A program made the translations under genes and the position numbers. 64,000 bases of DNA. It comes from Streptococcus infantis. GTDB lineage: Bacteria; Bacillota; Bacilli; Lactobacillales; Streptococcaceae. Position 1 is the first letter of the stretch; every line of letters begins with the position of its first letter. Location: NCBI RefSeq assembly GCF_019929665.1, contig NZ_JAHZPZ010000001.1, positions 124,001 to 188,000 on the forward strand, in the 5' to 3' direction. Under the pieces are notes generated by a model. The model was not told the origin of the DNA. It saw only the letters and a program-made list of their open reading frames with translations, and searched no databases. Of the stretch, positions 8,067 through 16,754 are shown piece after piece.

Positions 8067-8411
8067 TGAACTGCACCCCAAAAGTTAGACAGAAAAAATC
8101 TAACTTTTGGGGTGTTTTATTATGAAATTGAATTATGAAGATAAAGTTCAGATTTATGAACTAAGAAAGCAAGGACAAAGCTTCAAAAAGCTTTCGAAAA
8201 GATTTGGTGTGGATATTTCTGGTCTAAAATACATGATGAAATTAATTGACCGTTATGGCATAGATATCGTCAAGAAAGGGATGAATCGTTATTATTCTCC
8301 AGAACTAAAACAACAAACGAATTAAAGTCAAACTAAAAGGACTTAGCCCTGTGCAATACAGAACTAAATCCTTTCAATAATTATTTGTTCAATTTTTGGG
8401 GGTCAGTACAG
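8067..8411 (+). mobile_element. Internally deleted IS3-family (IS150-group) remnant
   Basis: The left end TGAACTGCACCCC with an internal hairpin (CACCCCAAAAGTTAGA / TCTAACTTTTGGGGTG) leads into the first codons of the orfA helix-turn-helix protein. The sequence then jumps to the last part of orfB (AAACTAAAAGGACTTAGCCC) and the right end GGGGTCAGTACA. The same end sequences occur in opposite orientation at 13211-13631. Most of both transposase frames is missing, so it cannot move itself. Confidence 0.85.
8122..8325 (+). pseudogene. IS3-family orfA N-terminal fragment
   Basis: A 67-residue product beginning MKLNYEDKVQIYELRKQGQS, the helix-turn-helix of an IS150-type OrfA. It ends by running into orfB terminal sequence after an internal deletion. 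A nonfunctional transposase remnant. Confidence 0.85.
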
Positions 8412-8472
8412 CTTTCCTTTTTGGTATAAAATATGTGCTTTCTATGACTAGGCAATTTTCTTAATCGAAAAA

Positions 8473-9474
8473 TTACGAAATAGAAAGAGAGATTTCAAAT
8501 CCATGCATCCATTCGGATTTTACTACGATGTCGATTTTTAAAGCATCTGCTAATTGTTTGACAAGATAGAGACCCATGCCTGTTGATTTTTTCCTTGTCT
8601 CTCCTGAATCACCTGTAAATCCTTTTTCAAAGATATGAGGGAGGTCGCAAGCTTTAACTCCACACCCATTATCCCTAATAATCAGGGTTTTGCGCCCCTT
8701 GTCACTTGACATAGAAATCTTGAGTTCTGGTTTGTCAGAGCTATATTTAAGGGCGTTGGCTAGTATTTGAGACAGGATAAATCCAAAACTGCGTTGATCA
8801 GTGTAGCAGATTCCTTGTATGTTCTCTAACTTAATCGTAAAATTCTTTTCTTTGAGCAAGGGATCAAAGTTCTCCAAAAGATCTTGGATACACTCTTCTA
8901 GGTCAAGGTCTTCAAATAGAAAATCATTTTTCTCACTTTTCACCCTGTAGTAGAATAGGATCTGTGATACATTTCCTTGGATTTGATTTTTCACATAGTC
9001 CAATTTAAAAGCAGTATCCTCAGGTAGTTGGTCACTTTGATTGTCTAAAAGGAGGGAAAGAAGCGATAAAGGAAGTTTAATCTCATGCGCCCATTTTTCA
9101 ACATAGTCCTCGTACTCGGCTAGTAATGAGTTGATTTTTCCTATTTGAGCCTGCTTTTGATAAAGGGTATCTGCTATTTTTTCAATGCTTTCTTTCTCTG
9201 AGGCACTTGATAAATTCAATAATTCAAGCTCAGTATCGATCTTAGGGTTGGCTATGAAGGATTTATAAGCAGCGGATTTTTTTCTTTCTTTTCTTATAAG
9301 TAAGAATGATAGGATGAAAAAAAGCAGGACGGTGGCTAAAATATAGAGAAGGATGAGAGCTTGAAATATTCTCACATCTGAAAGCCAAAGCAGGACAGCT
9401 GTGAATAGATCAAATGCTAAGAGAACAAGTAACCAAGGCAGATAACTAGCTAGATATTTTAGGTTATGTTTCAT
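8473..9474 (-). CDS. BceS-type sensor histidine kinase
   Basis: A 333-residue intramembrane-sensing kinase. Two close membrane helices (about 12-30 and 36-60) with almost no extracellular loop are typical of BceS/MbrD kinases that sense flux through a partner ABC transporter. The dimerisation box is WAHEIKLPLSLL (histidine about residue 129), the N box is ILANALKYS, and the ATP lid regions are DNGCGV and GMGLYLVKQLA. The start overlaps the response-regulator gene by 11 bases with GAGG upstream. It forms a module with the adjacent regulator, permease and ATPase. Confidence 0.92.
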   Translation of the reverse strand: MKHNLKYLASYLPWLLVLLAFDLFTAVLLWLSDVRIFQALILLYILATVLLFFILSFLLIRKERKKSAAYKSFIANPKIDTELELLNLSSASEKESIEKIADTLYQKQAQIGKINSLLAEYEDYVEKWAHEIKLPLSLLSLLLDNQSDQLPEDTAFKLDYVKNQIQGNVSQILFYYRVKSEKNDFLFEDLDLEECIQDLLENFDPLLKEKNFTIKLENIQGICYTDQRSFGFILSQILANALKYSSDKPELKISMSSDKGRKTLIIRDNGCGVKACDLPHIFEKGFTGDSGETRKKSTGMGLYLVKQLADALKIDIVVKSEWMHGFEISLSIS

Positions 9475-10147
9475 CTGGACTTACCTCTTCTAGCTTGTAA
9501 CCAATACCTCTGACGGACTTGACTTTAAGGGCAATGCCAGCCTGTTTCATCATCTTTTTCAGCCTTGCAATGTTTACTTGTAGGGCATTTTCATCGATGA
9601 ACTCAGTTGTATTCCACAGTTTCATGCTTAGTTCTTCTTTTGTGACGACAGAATCAGTTGCCACTAATAAGGTTTCTAACAATTTCCCTTGGTTTTTAGG
9701 GAGTAAAATCGAATGTCCGTTGATATAAAGAGTATAGGTATTTCTATCCAGCAGGAAATTATCTTTTTCAAGCAAATTTTGTCTACCTTCATAGCGTTTC
9801 AAGATGTTTTCTATACGAGCCAAAAATCTTTCTTTCTTGAAAGGTTTTGTTAGATATTCATCTGCCCCTAATTTCAGAGCGTAGATTTCATCTTTTAATT
9901 GTTCACGAGAGGTGAGAACCAATATGGGAACAGAGCGTTTTGATTTGAGATTTTTACAAATTTGAAAGCCAGTTTCTCCCGGTAAATTCAAATCCAGTAT
10001 GATTAGATCTATATCATATTGCAGCACTTGCTGGGTTGTATCTTTGAAGTCAATCAACTTATCAACTTGGTAACCAGCTTTCTCTAACAAGATAACAATT
10101 TCATCTCGAATCAAGGCTTCATCTTCAATAACGAGAATATGCTTCAT
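9464..10147 (-). CDS. BceR-type response regulator (OmpR/PhoB family)
   Basis: A 227-residue regulator. The receiver domain (1-115) carries the acidic pocket EDE near residue 9, the phosphoacceptor Asp in LIILDLNLPGETG (about 53) and Lys in LTKPF. The C-terminal winged-helix DNA-binding domain (about 130-222) ends in VRGIGYKLE. The start is the ATG following AAGGAGGAACC. It lies 32 bp after the permease gene, in one transcript with it. It most likely activates its own transporter operon through the inverted repeat upstream of the ATPase gene. Confidence 0.93.
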   Translation of the reverse strand: MKHILVIEDEALIRDEIVILLEKAGYQVDKLIDFKDTTQQVLQYDIDLIILDLNLPGETGFQICKNLKSKRSVPILVLTSREQLKDEIYALKLGADEYLTKPFKKERFLARIENILKRYEGRQNLLEKDNFLLDRNTYTLYINGHSILLPKNQGKLLETLLVATDSVVTKEELSMKLWNTTEFIDENALQVNIARLKKMMKQAGIALKVKSVRGIGYKLEEVSPDET

Positions 10148-10179
10148 ATTGGTTCCTCCTTTTCCTAATTTATTCTATC

Positions 10180-12234
10180 TTATTCGTCTCTTTTGGGTTC
10201 CATTAATGACAACAAATACTTGTTGCTATTTTTCTTTACAATTCTGATATAGATGACTTCGAAGCCGGCTAAGAGAAGTACTATCAGCATGGCTGTGATA
10301 AATTTTTGCCCCATGGCCATTCTTGCACTGGCTGGTAATATTCCTGTGAGGAGGGAGCTCACTCCGAAGCTACTACTGATAAGTGCAAGAGCAATTGGCA
10401 GACCAAAATACCAATTGATTTGCTTTTCTGAAGATTTACAAAGAGTTTCATAGTTGGCTCCAAGATGGATTAAGGTCTGGTATCGTCTGTAGGATTGTCT
10501 TTGTCCCATCAAAAACTGAACGCCAATAATTGTATTTGCGACAACAAGGAAGATGATAGCCAGATAGATGGTGATATAGCTGGCAGAGATAATGTAAAAT
10601 AATTGTCTTCCCATATTTTGTATATAACTTTCATAGCCAAGAGGACTTTGATTCAGCTTTTTATTAGTATCTGAGATAGCTTTCATTAGGCCTTTTTCCT
10701 TGACCAGCTCAGGATCCAAGATACCACTAACATAATTTGAATACCGATCATCTGTATAGCTCATAAAGGTCTCATCTGGGACTATGAGGGCTACAGAAAT
10801 GGTTATTTCACGGTCCGTTACAATCGGTAAAGACTGTACTTCGCCAATCAATTTTACATCATTTCCCATGACTTTGATTTGAGGGGTTGCTTTCAGAACA
10901 GAGTTAACCAAGTTCTCATCAGGGAGAAAATCTTTCCCCATATACAAGTAGGCTTCCTTGCTAGTTAGTTCTAGAGGTAGCAGACCTGCAGCCATTCTAA
11001 GTTCATTGTATTCGGAAACTGGTATGAGGTGGGAAGTAGTAGACTGTTTAAATTTATGGAGCAAAATTTCCTTGTTTTTACTTTCTTTTTGCTCTTTCAA
11101 TACCTTGATGAACTGTTCAAAGGACACGGATTCGTCTTCTTTCGGTTTGCCAACTTTGATTTGTAGAATCTTTGAAAACTGTGATGCCAGTCCAGCAGCT
11201 TCAAGCTCTTTTTTTACTGTATTCATATCAAGATTTTCATCTGTTTCCTGCTTGCTATCTCTAAATGTATAATCCAAAACGTGGGTTTGATTGCCTGAAT
11301 TGCCACTTGCAATGGCAACACCTGCTCCAAAGAGGCACAAGGCAGAGAAGATTAAGAGCGAGCAGATAGCTAGTATAGTTGAGCGCTGGATAACTAATTC
11401 CTGAATCTGTCTAAAATTATAGGTGTGGAGTTTTCGATTGCTTCCAAGCTTGACTAAAAAGTCTATAAACAAACGCATACCAAAGAAGAGTAGTATAGTT
11501 CCTAGAGTCCCCAAGAGAACAGTGATGCCCATTGTTCTGACATTTTCCCAAGCTAGTCCACTCATCCCCAAGTAATAGGCTGTTCCTAGAAGCAAAATTC
11601 CGAGGACAGAAGCAAGAAGGTACACACTCTTGGGGAGTAGTTTCTTCATGCCAGAAGGAGAATAGGATAGCAGATCTCCGATTTCCTTATTGGCTGTTTT
11701 TGCACTTAAAAGAATAAAGACAGCTAATTTTACGGCTAGGAAACCGATGATTGTATAGAATAGAGCTGTAGTAGATAGAGAAAATTGATGTTCAATAATC
11801 CCTAGCCCAACAATTTTAGCGGTTATTAGGCTAATCAGTTCTGAAATCAAGATTGAAATTGGAAGACCTATTCCAAGAGCAAGAATACTGTTTCTCAAAT
11901 CCTCGAGTAGGAGCAGCAAGAATAGTTTGCTTCTTCGCATCCCTAGCGTTAGATAGACACCAAATTCATGTTTTCTCCTTTCCATCTGCATACTGCTTGC
12001 GAAGTAGACTAGAAAAAAGAGAATAAAGAGGGTTGCCACATAAAGAATGGGAATCATGCTAAAGAGTTTATTTACAGCGTCACTCTCTATTTGTTTGAGA
12101 AAGATCATCACATCTTGATGGGACAAAGAAAGGATGATGTAAAAGGAGATAATAGAAAGAACCATGGAACTGAAATACAAGCCATTATTCTTTCGATCCC
12201 TCTTGCTATTTCTTGAGACTAATTTAGAAAACAT
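10180..12234 (-). CDS. BceB-type ABC transporter permease
   Basis: A 684-residue FtsX-superfamily permease of the BceB/MbrB/VraG class. About ten membrane spans are predicted, in the arrangement four, then a large extracellular domain (about residues 310-530), then the last helices. That extracellular domain is the hallmark of peptide-sensing and detoxification transporters. The ATG at 12232-12234 lies eight bases after GGAGG and overlaps the ATPase gene by 11 bases. With the ATPase it should confer resistance to cell-wall-active peptides (bacitracin-like or lantibiotic) and signal to the BceS-like kinase; the actual drug is not known. Confidence 0.9.
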   Translation of the reverse strand: MFSKLVSRNSKRDRKNNGLYFSSMVLSIISFYIILSLSHQDVMIFLKQIESDAVNKLFSMIPILYVATLFILFFLVYFASSMQMERRKHEFGVYLTLGMRRSKLFLLLLLEDLRNSILALGIGLPISILISELISLITAKIVGLGIIEHQFSLSTTALFYTIIGFLAVKLAVFILLSAKTANKEIGDLLSYSPSGMKKLLPKSVYLLASVLGILLLGTAYYLGMSGLAWENVRTMGITVLLGTLGTILLFFGMRLFIDFLVKLGSNRKLHTYNFRQIQELVIQRSTILAICSLLIFSALCLFGAGVAIASGNSGNQTHVLDYTFRDSKQETDENLDMNTVKKELEAAGLASQFSKILQIKVGKPKEDESVSFEQFIKVLKEQKESKNKEILLHKFKQSTTSHLIPVSEYNELRMAAGLLPLELTSKEAYLYMGKDFLPDENLVNSVLKATPQIKVMGNDVKLIGEVQSLPIVTDREITISVALIVPDETFMSYTDDRYSNYVSGILDPELVKEKGLMKAISDTNKKLNQSPLGYESYIQNMGRQLFYIISASYITIYLAIIFLVVANTIIGVQFLMGQRQSYRRYQTLIHLGANYETLCKSSEKQINWYFGLPIALALISSSFGVSSLLTGILPASARMAMGQKFITAMLIVLLLAGFEVIYIRIVKKNSNKYLLSLMEPKRDE

Positions 12235-12997
12235 TGCCATCACCTCCAGCCAGTGCAGACATGACCTTTAGTATTCTGTGGTAAAAATCTTCTTGACTTT
12301 CTCTTGGATAATCGCGTCGAATTTCATGGAATAGTTTTCCGTCTTGGATAAACAAGATGCGGTTGCAAAAGCTGGCAGCGACTGAATCGTGGGTCACCAT
12401 GAGAATGGTGGTTTCTTCCAATTGATTCATTTCGGATAATTTTTGCATCAAAATGGTCGCATTTTTTGAATCCAAAGCTCCTGTGGGCTCATCTGCAAAT
12501 ACAATCTTAGGGTCTAAAATCAAGGCACGCGCAGCAGCTACCCTTTGCCGTTGACCACCTGATAATTGAGATGGGAACTTATCCAGAAGTTCAGAAATAT
12601 CTAGATATTGGGAAAGCAATTCTAACCGAACCTTGCTTTCGTTGGTATCGACCTTGTGCAAAGACAAGGGGAGTAAAATATTTTCTTTGGCTGTCAGATT
12701 GTCCAAAAGCTCAAAATTTTGAAAGAGGTAACCAATTTCCTTGCCACGATAATCAGCTAACTGACTACCTTTTAACTGACCTAAATCTTTTCCTTGCATT
12801 TGAATAGAGCCATCAGTTGGCTTGATGATTGTGGCGAGACAGTTAAGAAGGGTTGTTTTCCCAGAACCGCTACTCCCCATAATTCCTAAGAACTCACCTT
12901 TGACAACCTGAAAAGATATACCGTTCAAGGCTTTGGTGATATTCGGTTCTTTTCCATAATGCTTTTTTAATGATTCTACTCGTAAAATTGTTTCCAT
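12224..12997 (-). CDS. BceA-type ABC transporter ATPase
   Basis: A 257-residue MacB/LolD-like ATPase. Walker A is GSSGSGKT (about 42-49), the Q-loop YLFQNFELL, signature LSGGQRQRVAAARAL and Walker B IVFADEPTGALD. The ATG at 12995-12997 is chosen because GGAGG lies eight bases upstream; a longer reading frame would start inside that binding site. It is the first gene of a four-gene operon (ATPase, permease, regulator, kinase), each overlapping or nearly touching the next. Confidence 0.93.
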   Translation of the reverse strand: METILRVESLKKHYGKEPNITKALNGISFQVVKGEFLGIMGSSGSGKTTLLNCLATIIKPTDGSIQMQGKDLGQLKGSQLADYRGKEIGYLFQNFELLDNLTAKENILLPLSLHKVDTNESKVRLELLSQYLDISELLDKFPSQLSGGQRQRVAAARALILDPKIVFADEPTGALDSKNATILMQKLSEMNQLEETTILMVTHDSVAASFCNRILFIQDGKLFHEIRRDYPRESQEDFYHRILKVMSALAGGDGNVF

Positions 12998-13029
12998 GTG
13001 AAACACCTCCATCTTTTGTTACTTTCATT

Positions 13030-13072
13030 ATAATATGAATCAGAGTAGAATAACACTTACGGATGATGTAAG
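13030..13072 (-). promoter_or_regulatory. Operon promoter with BceR-like inverted repeat
   Basis: On the minus strand CTTAC-N7-GTAAG (13056-13072) resembles the TTACA/TGTAA inverted repeats bound by BceR/MbrC regulators. It precedes a TATAAT-like -10 (about 13028-13033) upstream of the ATPase gene. The repeat is seen directly; binding by the regulator at 9464-10147 is inferred. Confidence 0.55.
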
Positions 13073-13210
13073 AAATCTTTATCATTAGGTTATTGGAGCT
13101 ATACTTACTATATTATAGCATGGTTTCAAGTATTTAAAAAGAGGAGTTGAGAGTCGAGAAATTTTACTAATATTGAAATTATAAAAAAATAATACCACTG
13201 TAGTCCATGC

Positions 13211-13631
13211 TGTACTGACCCCAAAAAGTTAGACAATTAAATTAAGCAAAGGATTTAGTTCTGTATTGTACAGGACTAAGTCCTTTTAGTTTTACCTTAA
13301 TTCGTTTGTTGTTGTAGTAATCAATATAGTCTACAATAGCTTGTTCCAAGTGCTCAAGTGACTGAAACGTATTCTCATAACCATAAAACATCTCAGACTT
13401 AAGAATGCCAAAGAAAGATTCCATCATAGCGTTATCTGGGCTATTTCCCTTACGTGACATAGATGGTTGAATTCCCTTATTCTTTAAAAAATGATGATAG
13501 AAATCATGTTGGTATTGCCATCCTTGGTCACTATGGAGAATAGTGTTCTCGTAATGTGTCTCTGTAAAGGCTTGTTCTGAACTGCATCCCAAAAGTTAGA
13601 TTTTTATGTCTAACTTTTGGGGTGCAGTTCA
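13211..13631 (-). mobile_element. Second IS3-family remnant, opposite orientation
   Basis: Reads on the minus strand from TGAACTGCACCCC (13631) to GGGGTCAGTACA (13211). The left end contains a near-perfect hairpin (GCACCCCAAAAGTTAGA with its complement). It is joined directly to the C-terminal third of orfB; orfA and the first part of orfB are lost. Together with 8067-8411 it brackets the Bce-type operon as an inverted pair. Confidence 0.85.
13242..13592 (-). pseudogene. IS3-family orfB (DDE transposase) C-terminal fragment
   Basis: A 116-residue frame containing the last DDE-core stretches: HSDQGWQYQ with the second Asp, then GNSPDNAMMESFFGILKSEM with the final Glu, and the terminal KLKGLSPVQYR. 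The catalytic N-terminal part is missing, so it is inactive. Confidence 0.9.
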
Positions 13632-13744
13632 GTATGAAACATATGCTTTTTTTATTACAGGGCTAGTATATGAACTTGGCCCTCCAGACATTGGCATCAT
13701 TCAATTCATTTTTAAACTCAATGGACAACAAAAGGAGAAAAAAT

Positions 13745-14131
13745 ATGAACATTTATAAAGAGTATTTATGTAAAAAAATTTTAGAGACTGTAAATATCGA
13801 AATTGAAACAGGTGAGGACTTTGATGTTACTGTTAATTTTTGTCGTGATGAATATAATTTTTATCTAACATTATTACGCGAAGGAGAAGAACTAGAGTTT
13901 GATTTCATTGAAGATAGGTTGAATTTGATTATTTATCACTGTTGCCATGATAAACTGTATTATAGTATTACAGAAATGGATGAGATTTTAAATTTCAAAT
14001 ATGCAATTGATATGTTAGTTGGGTTGTTCGTGGCTAATAAATGGTATACGTTTGTACCAGATTTAACTACTCATAATCTTTGGGAATTGGTTGAACAGTA
14101 CAAAACGGGTAAATTAAGAGATTATGAATAA
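13745..14131 (+). CDS. Small acidic protein, unknown; immunity-like setting
   Basis: A 128-residue acidic soluble protein beginning MNIYKEYLCKKILETVNIEI and ending in HNLWELVEQYKTGKLRDYE. The start follows AAAGGAG; an upstream in-frame ATG lacks a binding site. No family recognised. Its last 26 codons recur almost unchanged at 35989-36069, about 22 kb away, so the family is duplicated and mobile here. Size, acidity and position upstream of a polymorphic-toxin island suggest an orphan immunity protein, but that is inference. A long hairpin follows the gene. Confidence 0.6.
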   Translation: MNIYKEYLCKKILETVNIEIETGEDFDVTVNFCRDEYNFYLTLLREGEELEFDFIEDRLNLIIYHCCHDKLYYSITEMDEILNFKYAIDMLVGLFVANKWYTFVPDLTTHNLWELVEQYKTGKLRDYE

Positions 14132-14135
14132 AATT

Positions 14136-14175
14136 GAAACGTCTAGTTATTGAAAAAACGATAACTAGACGTTTC
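14136..14175. terminator. Long hairpin after the 13745 gene
   Basis: GAAACGTCTAGTTAT and its exact complement are separated by ten bases (14136-14150 / 14161-14175). A 15-bp perfect stem but without a strong T-run; may act as a bidirectional terminator or mRNA stabiliser. Confidence 0.6.
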
Positions 14176-14240
14176 AATAAAACAAGTGAATTATTTTTTA
14201 AATATCTGATAGTAAGAGAAAGGTCGAAAGGGATAATGAA

Positions 14241-14864
14241 ATGAAAACTCCAAAGCTATATAATGATTTAATCAATGATAAAAAAATTACCAATGAAATT
14301 ATTGCAGAATGCGTATATTCCGTGAATAAGCGAGCTAAAAATTATCGTGATAAAATTAAAGAATACAAAAATGGAAGGTTCCATCAGCATTTGGAGAGTA
14401 ATATTGAAAAAGCGGAAGAGGAAATGGGGAAATACTATCAACTAAAAGAAGAATTTTTGAAAGTATTTACCCCGAATCTGATCCATAAACAATTCATTGG
14501 CGAAGAGAAAAAAAGAGTATATAGTTATGAAAAAAACTATGAGAAATTGTTGAAAGAAAAAACTAATGATATTTTTTGGGAAAATAGTTACTATGATTAC
14601 GATAAAGATATGGAGATCGAGTTTTTTGATTATCATCTAGGAACAAAAAAATATCTATATTTCTTATATTACGAAATTGGGGAATATAGTTTTCATTCAC
14701 CCGTTTCTGAGAAAATTGTTGAAAGGAAAACTAATCTAGAAATTCAAGAAATTGACGAAAATTTCAAAACTCATGGCTCTAAGATTGAAGGATTGCTGTC
14801 AATGCAATTTGTAAAAAAAGTCTTGGAATTACTTCAAAGCGAAGATTATACAATTGTTGACTAG
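14241..14864 (+). CDS. Hypothetical protein, AT-rich, unknown function
   Basis: A 207-residue soluble protein, rich in Lys, Glu and Tyr, with a probable coiled-coil or helical N-terminal half (residues about 20-75) and a Tyr/Asp-rich middle (NSYYDYDKDMEIEFFDYH). No recognised domain. The AAAGG-type ribosome binding site is weak. Base composition is clearly more AT-rich than the neighbouring RHS gene, as for acquired accessory genes. It could be another orphan immunity or cargo gene of the toxin island. Confidence 0.5.
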   Translation: MKTPKLYNDLINDKKITNEIIAECVYSVNKRAKNYRDKIKEYKNGRFHQHLESNIEKAEEEMGKYYQLKEEFLKVFTPNLIHKQFIGEEKKRVYSYEKNYEKLLKEKTNDIFWENSYYDYDKDMEIEFFDYHLGTKKYLYFLYYEIGEYSFHSPVSEKIVERKTNLEIQEIDENFKTHGSKIEGLLSMQFVKKVLELLQSEDYTIVD

Positions 14865-15241
14865 GAGTAAGATAAAGAATTGTGAATAATGGATAAAACA
14901 ATAACAGTTTAAAGGATGTAAACTTTTCGGAAGAATCTAGCTCAATTTGTGTATTTTCAGGGTAAAATTCACACCTAAGAATACGATATGCAATCTTTCC
15001 GACAGCCATTGGAATAACATTTCTATTTATGAAATCTATCATTTCGAAAGATTTCATGGAATCATATAAATATGCAGCGAAATAAGGGTAAGGAATTGCA
15101 CATTGTGACAATCTAGACCATGAAATATCTAAGGATTCTTCTCAATTAAAAATGATTTTAGAACTCGATTTTCCTATAGAAATTGTAAAAATTGGATCTT
15201 TGTAGAATCAAGGAGTCTTCTATCACAAGGGAGTTGTTGTT

Positions 15242-15282
15242 AAAAGAGGAGCCCATTCTCATTTGGAGAGGGCTCCTCTTTT
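15242..15282 (+). terminator. Strong terminator before the sortase gene
   Basis: AAAAGAGGAGCCC pairs perfectly with GGGCTCCTCTTTT; works in both directions. Confidence 0.8.
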
Positions 15283-15379
15283 ATGTTAAAAAGTAGCAAT
15301 CAAACAGGTAATGAAACGGTACACATGTATATGATTATCAAAATATTTTAATAAAAGTATATTTTAAAGGGAAAGTGTA

Positions 15380-15409
15380 TTTACAAGGGTTACAGGGGTC
15401 TGTTATAAT
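15380..15409 (+). promoter_or_regulatory. Promoter of the sortase-RHS operon
   Basis: TTTACA (15380-15385), an 18-bp spacer and an extended -10 TGTTATAAT (hexamer 15404-15409), 20 bp before the sortase start. Confidence 0.7.
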
Positions 15410-15429
15410 GATGGTATGGGAGCGGTTAC

Positions 15430-16128
15430 ATGAAAATTTTAAGGTTTAGTTTATCATTAATTGCAATGGTTGCAGTTTTATTTTTAGGTCTAAAAATCTT
15501 GGATGGATTCGAACAGAAAGCTGTAGAGAAGCATTCTCAAAATGCAATAGAGACGAGGTTTCATCAGAATCCAGATGTCTTTGCTTGGCTAACAGTCGAA
15601 GGGACTCAAATTGATTATCCAGTAGCTCAACATCCAAGGGATGATGCTTATTACCTATCTCACGATATAGATGGTAAAGAGACCTATTATGGAGCTATAT
15701 TTACAGAGCTGGTTAACAAAATAACATTTGAAGATCCTGTCACTATAATTTATGGACATGCTATGTTAGATGATTCTATGTTTGGATCTTTAGATTATTT
15801 TGCGAAGCCAGCTTTTTTTAAAGAGCATGAACGTATTACGATTGACACCTTGACTCAACATTTTGAATATGAGGTGTTGGCAGCTCACTCCTATACAGAT
15901 GATCATCTTTTTCATACATTCAAATTAGGAAGTCGAGAAGGCCTCAGATATTATTTAGAAACATTACAGATAAGATCGTCAGACTATGGGGGATTCTATC
16001 GTCAGATAGCCACTGACCCTCAAAAAGATCGATTTTTAATCTTATCAACATGTGATGCTATTGGAAATGACCAACGTTTTGTGGTTACCGCTCGTTTAAA
16101 AAGTGTTAAAGAAAGGACAAGTAAATAA
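15430..16128 (+). CDS. Class B-like sortase
   Basis: A 232-residue membrane-anchored transpeptidase. One N-terminal membrane helix (about 5-22) precedes the sortase fold. The class B opening FAWLTVEGTQIDYPVAQ is followed by the catalytic His110 in IIYGHAM, the catalytic Cys208 in ILSTCDA and the active-site Arg near 222 in VVTARL. It is the first gene of an operon with a membrane protein and the giant RHS protein, whose starts overlap. No LPXTG-type motif is visible at the RHS C-terminus, so its substrate is unclear. It could process the RHS N-terminal half or act on another protein. Confidence 0.9.
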   Translation: MKILRFSLSLIAMVAVLFLGLKILDGFEQKAVEKHSQNAIETRFHQNPDVFAWLTVEGTQIDYPVAQHPRDDAYYLSHDIDGKETYYGAIFTELVNKITFEDPVTIIYGHAMLDDSMFGSLDYFAKPAFFKEHERITIDTLTQHFEYEVLAAHSYTDDHLFHTFKLGSREGLRYYLETLQIRSSDYGGFYRQIATDPQKDRFLILSTCDAIGNDQRFVVTARLKSVKERTSK

Positions 16129-16754
16129 TGAAAATATCAAGACTCCCAAGGTTCTGGAGACTAGCTACTGGCTTGCTGTTTTTAGGAGTGGGGCAACGCC
16201 TTCTATTTACAGGTGCGATTTCCCCGGTGCTAGTCGATAAAGGGTTATCACTCATTCTGACCTTACTCAGCCTACTATTTTTAATGATAGGAACAGTTCT
16301 TATTTTTCCAATAGCGATCTGGTTTTATAAACAGTATCGATCAGATAAACGTTTAAATCACACTATTCTGATTTACTTGTTTAGTGTGATTTTATGCGGA
16401 ATTTTCATCGGCGGCTTTGGTCAAATTTTATACGATAATACAAGTTTGGAATATGATCATGTCAAGATTGCTATCTGGGTTTTTACTACCATTATCCAAA
16501 CTTTTCTTAAAGTAGTCTTATCCTATAGCTTGGTTAGTATCTATAAGGCTTTACCAATGAAAAGTAGAGCAGAGCAAATGCGACTACCTGGTCTAGTATC
16601 AATGATTATCGTTACTGTTTGTTTAGCTATCGCTGCTTGGTTTCCAATACTAGGTTCTTTCGTTTTATCAATCACTGATGCTCTTATTTTAATTTTTACA
16701 CTTTATTATTTTATTTATCTTACAAAGGAGAATGATGATGAAAAGACTTCGTAA
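16128..16754 (+). CDS. Six-span membrane protein in the RHS operon
   Basis: A 208-residue membrane protein with about six hydrophobic segments and short charged loops. It starts one base into the sortase stop region and overlaps the RHS gene start by 17 bases. That tight coupling suggests the three products are made and work together. No family recognised. A role in export, anchoring or self-protection for the RHS toxin is plausible but not shown. Confidence 0.65.
   Translation: MKISRLPRFWRLATGLLFLGVGQRLLFTGAISPVLVDKGLSLILTLLSLLFLMIGTVLIFPIAIWFYKQYRSDKRLNHTILIYLFSVILCGIFIGGFGQILYDNTSLEYDHVKIAIWVFTTIIQTFLKVVLSYSLVSIYKALPMKSRAEQMRLPGLVSMIIVTVCLAIAAWFPILGSFVLSITDALILIFTLYYFIYLTKENDDEKTS

Larger units (their letters stand above)
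14865..15429. other. Gap before the toxin island; decayed sequence
   Basis: No convincing intact gene. A minus-strand open stretch from about 15111 overlaps the end of the 14241 gene in antisense and may be an eroded fragment. A strong hairpin at 15242-15282 and the sortase promoter near 15380-15409 are the only clear signals. Confidence 0.5.

Noticed and set aside
8067..13631. Active composite transposon
   Set aside because: Both IS copies are internally deleted and encode no complete transposase; only a historical role is possible.
14779..15111. Open frame on the minus strand overlapping the end of the 14241 gene
   Set aside because: It is partly antisense to a likelier gene, has no RBS and ends in sequence forced by the opposite coding strand. 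At most an eroded fragment.
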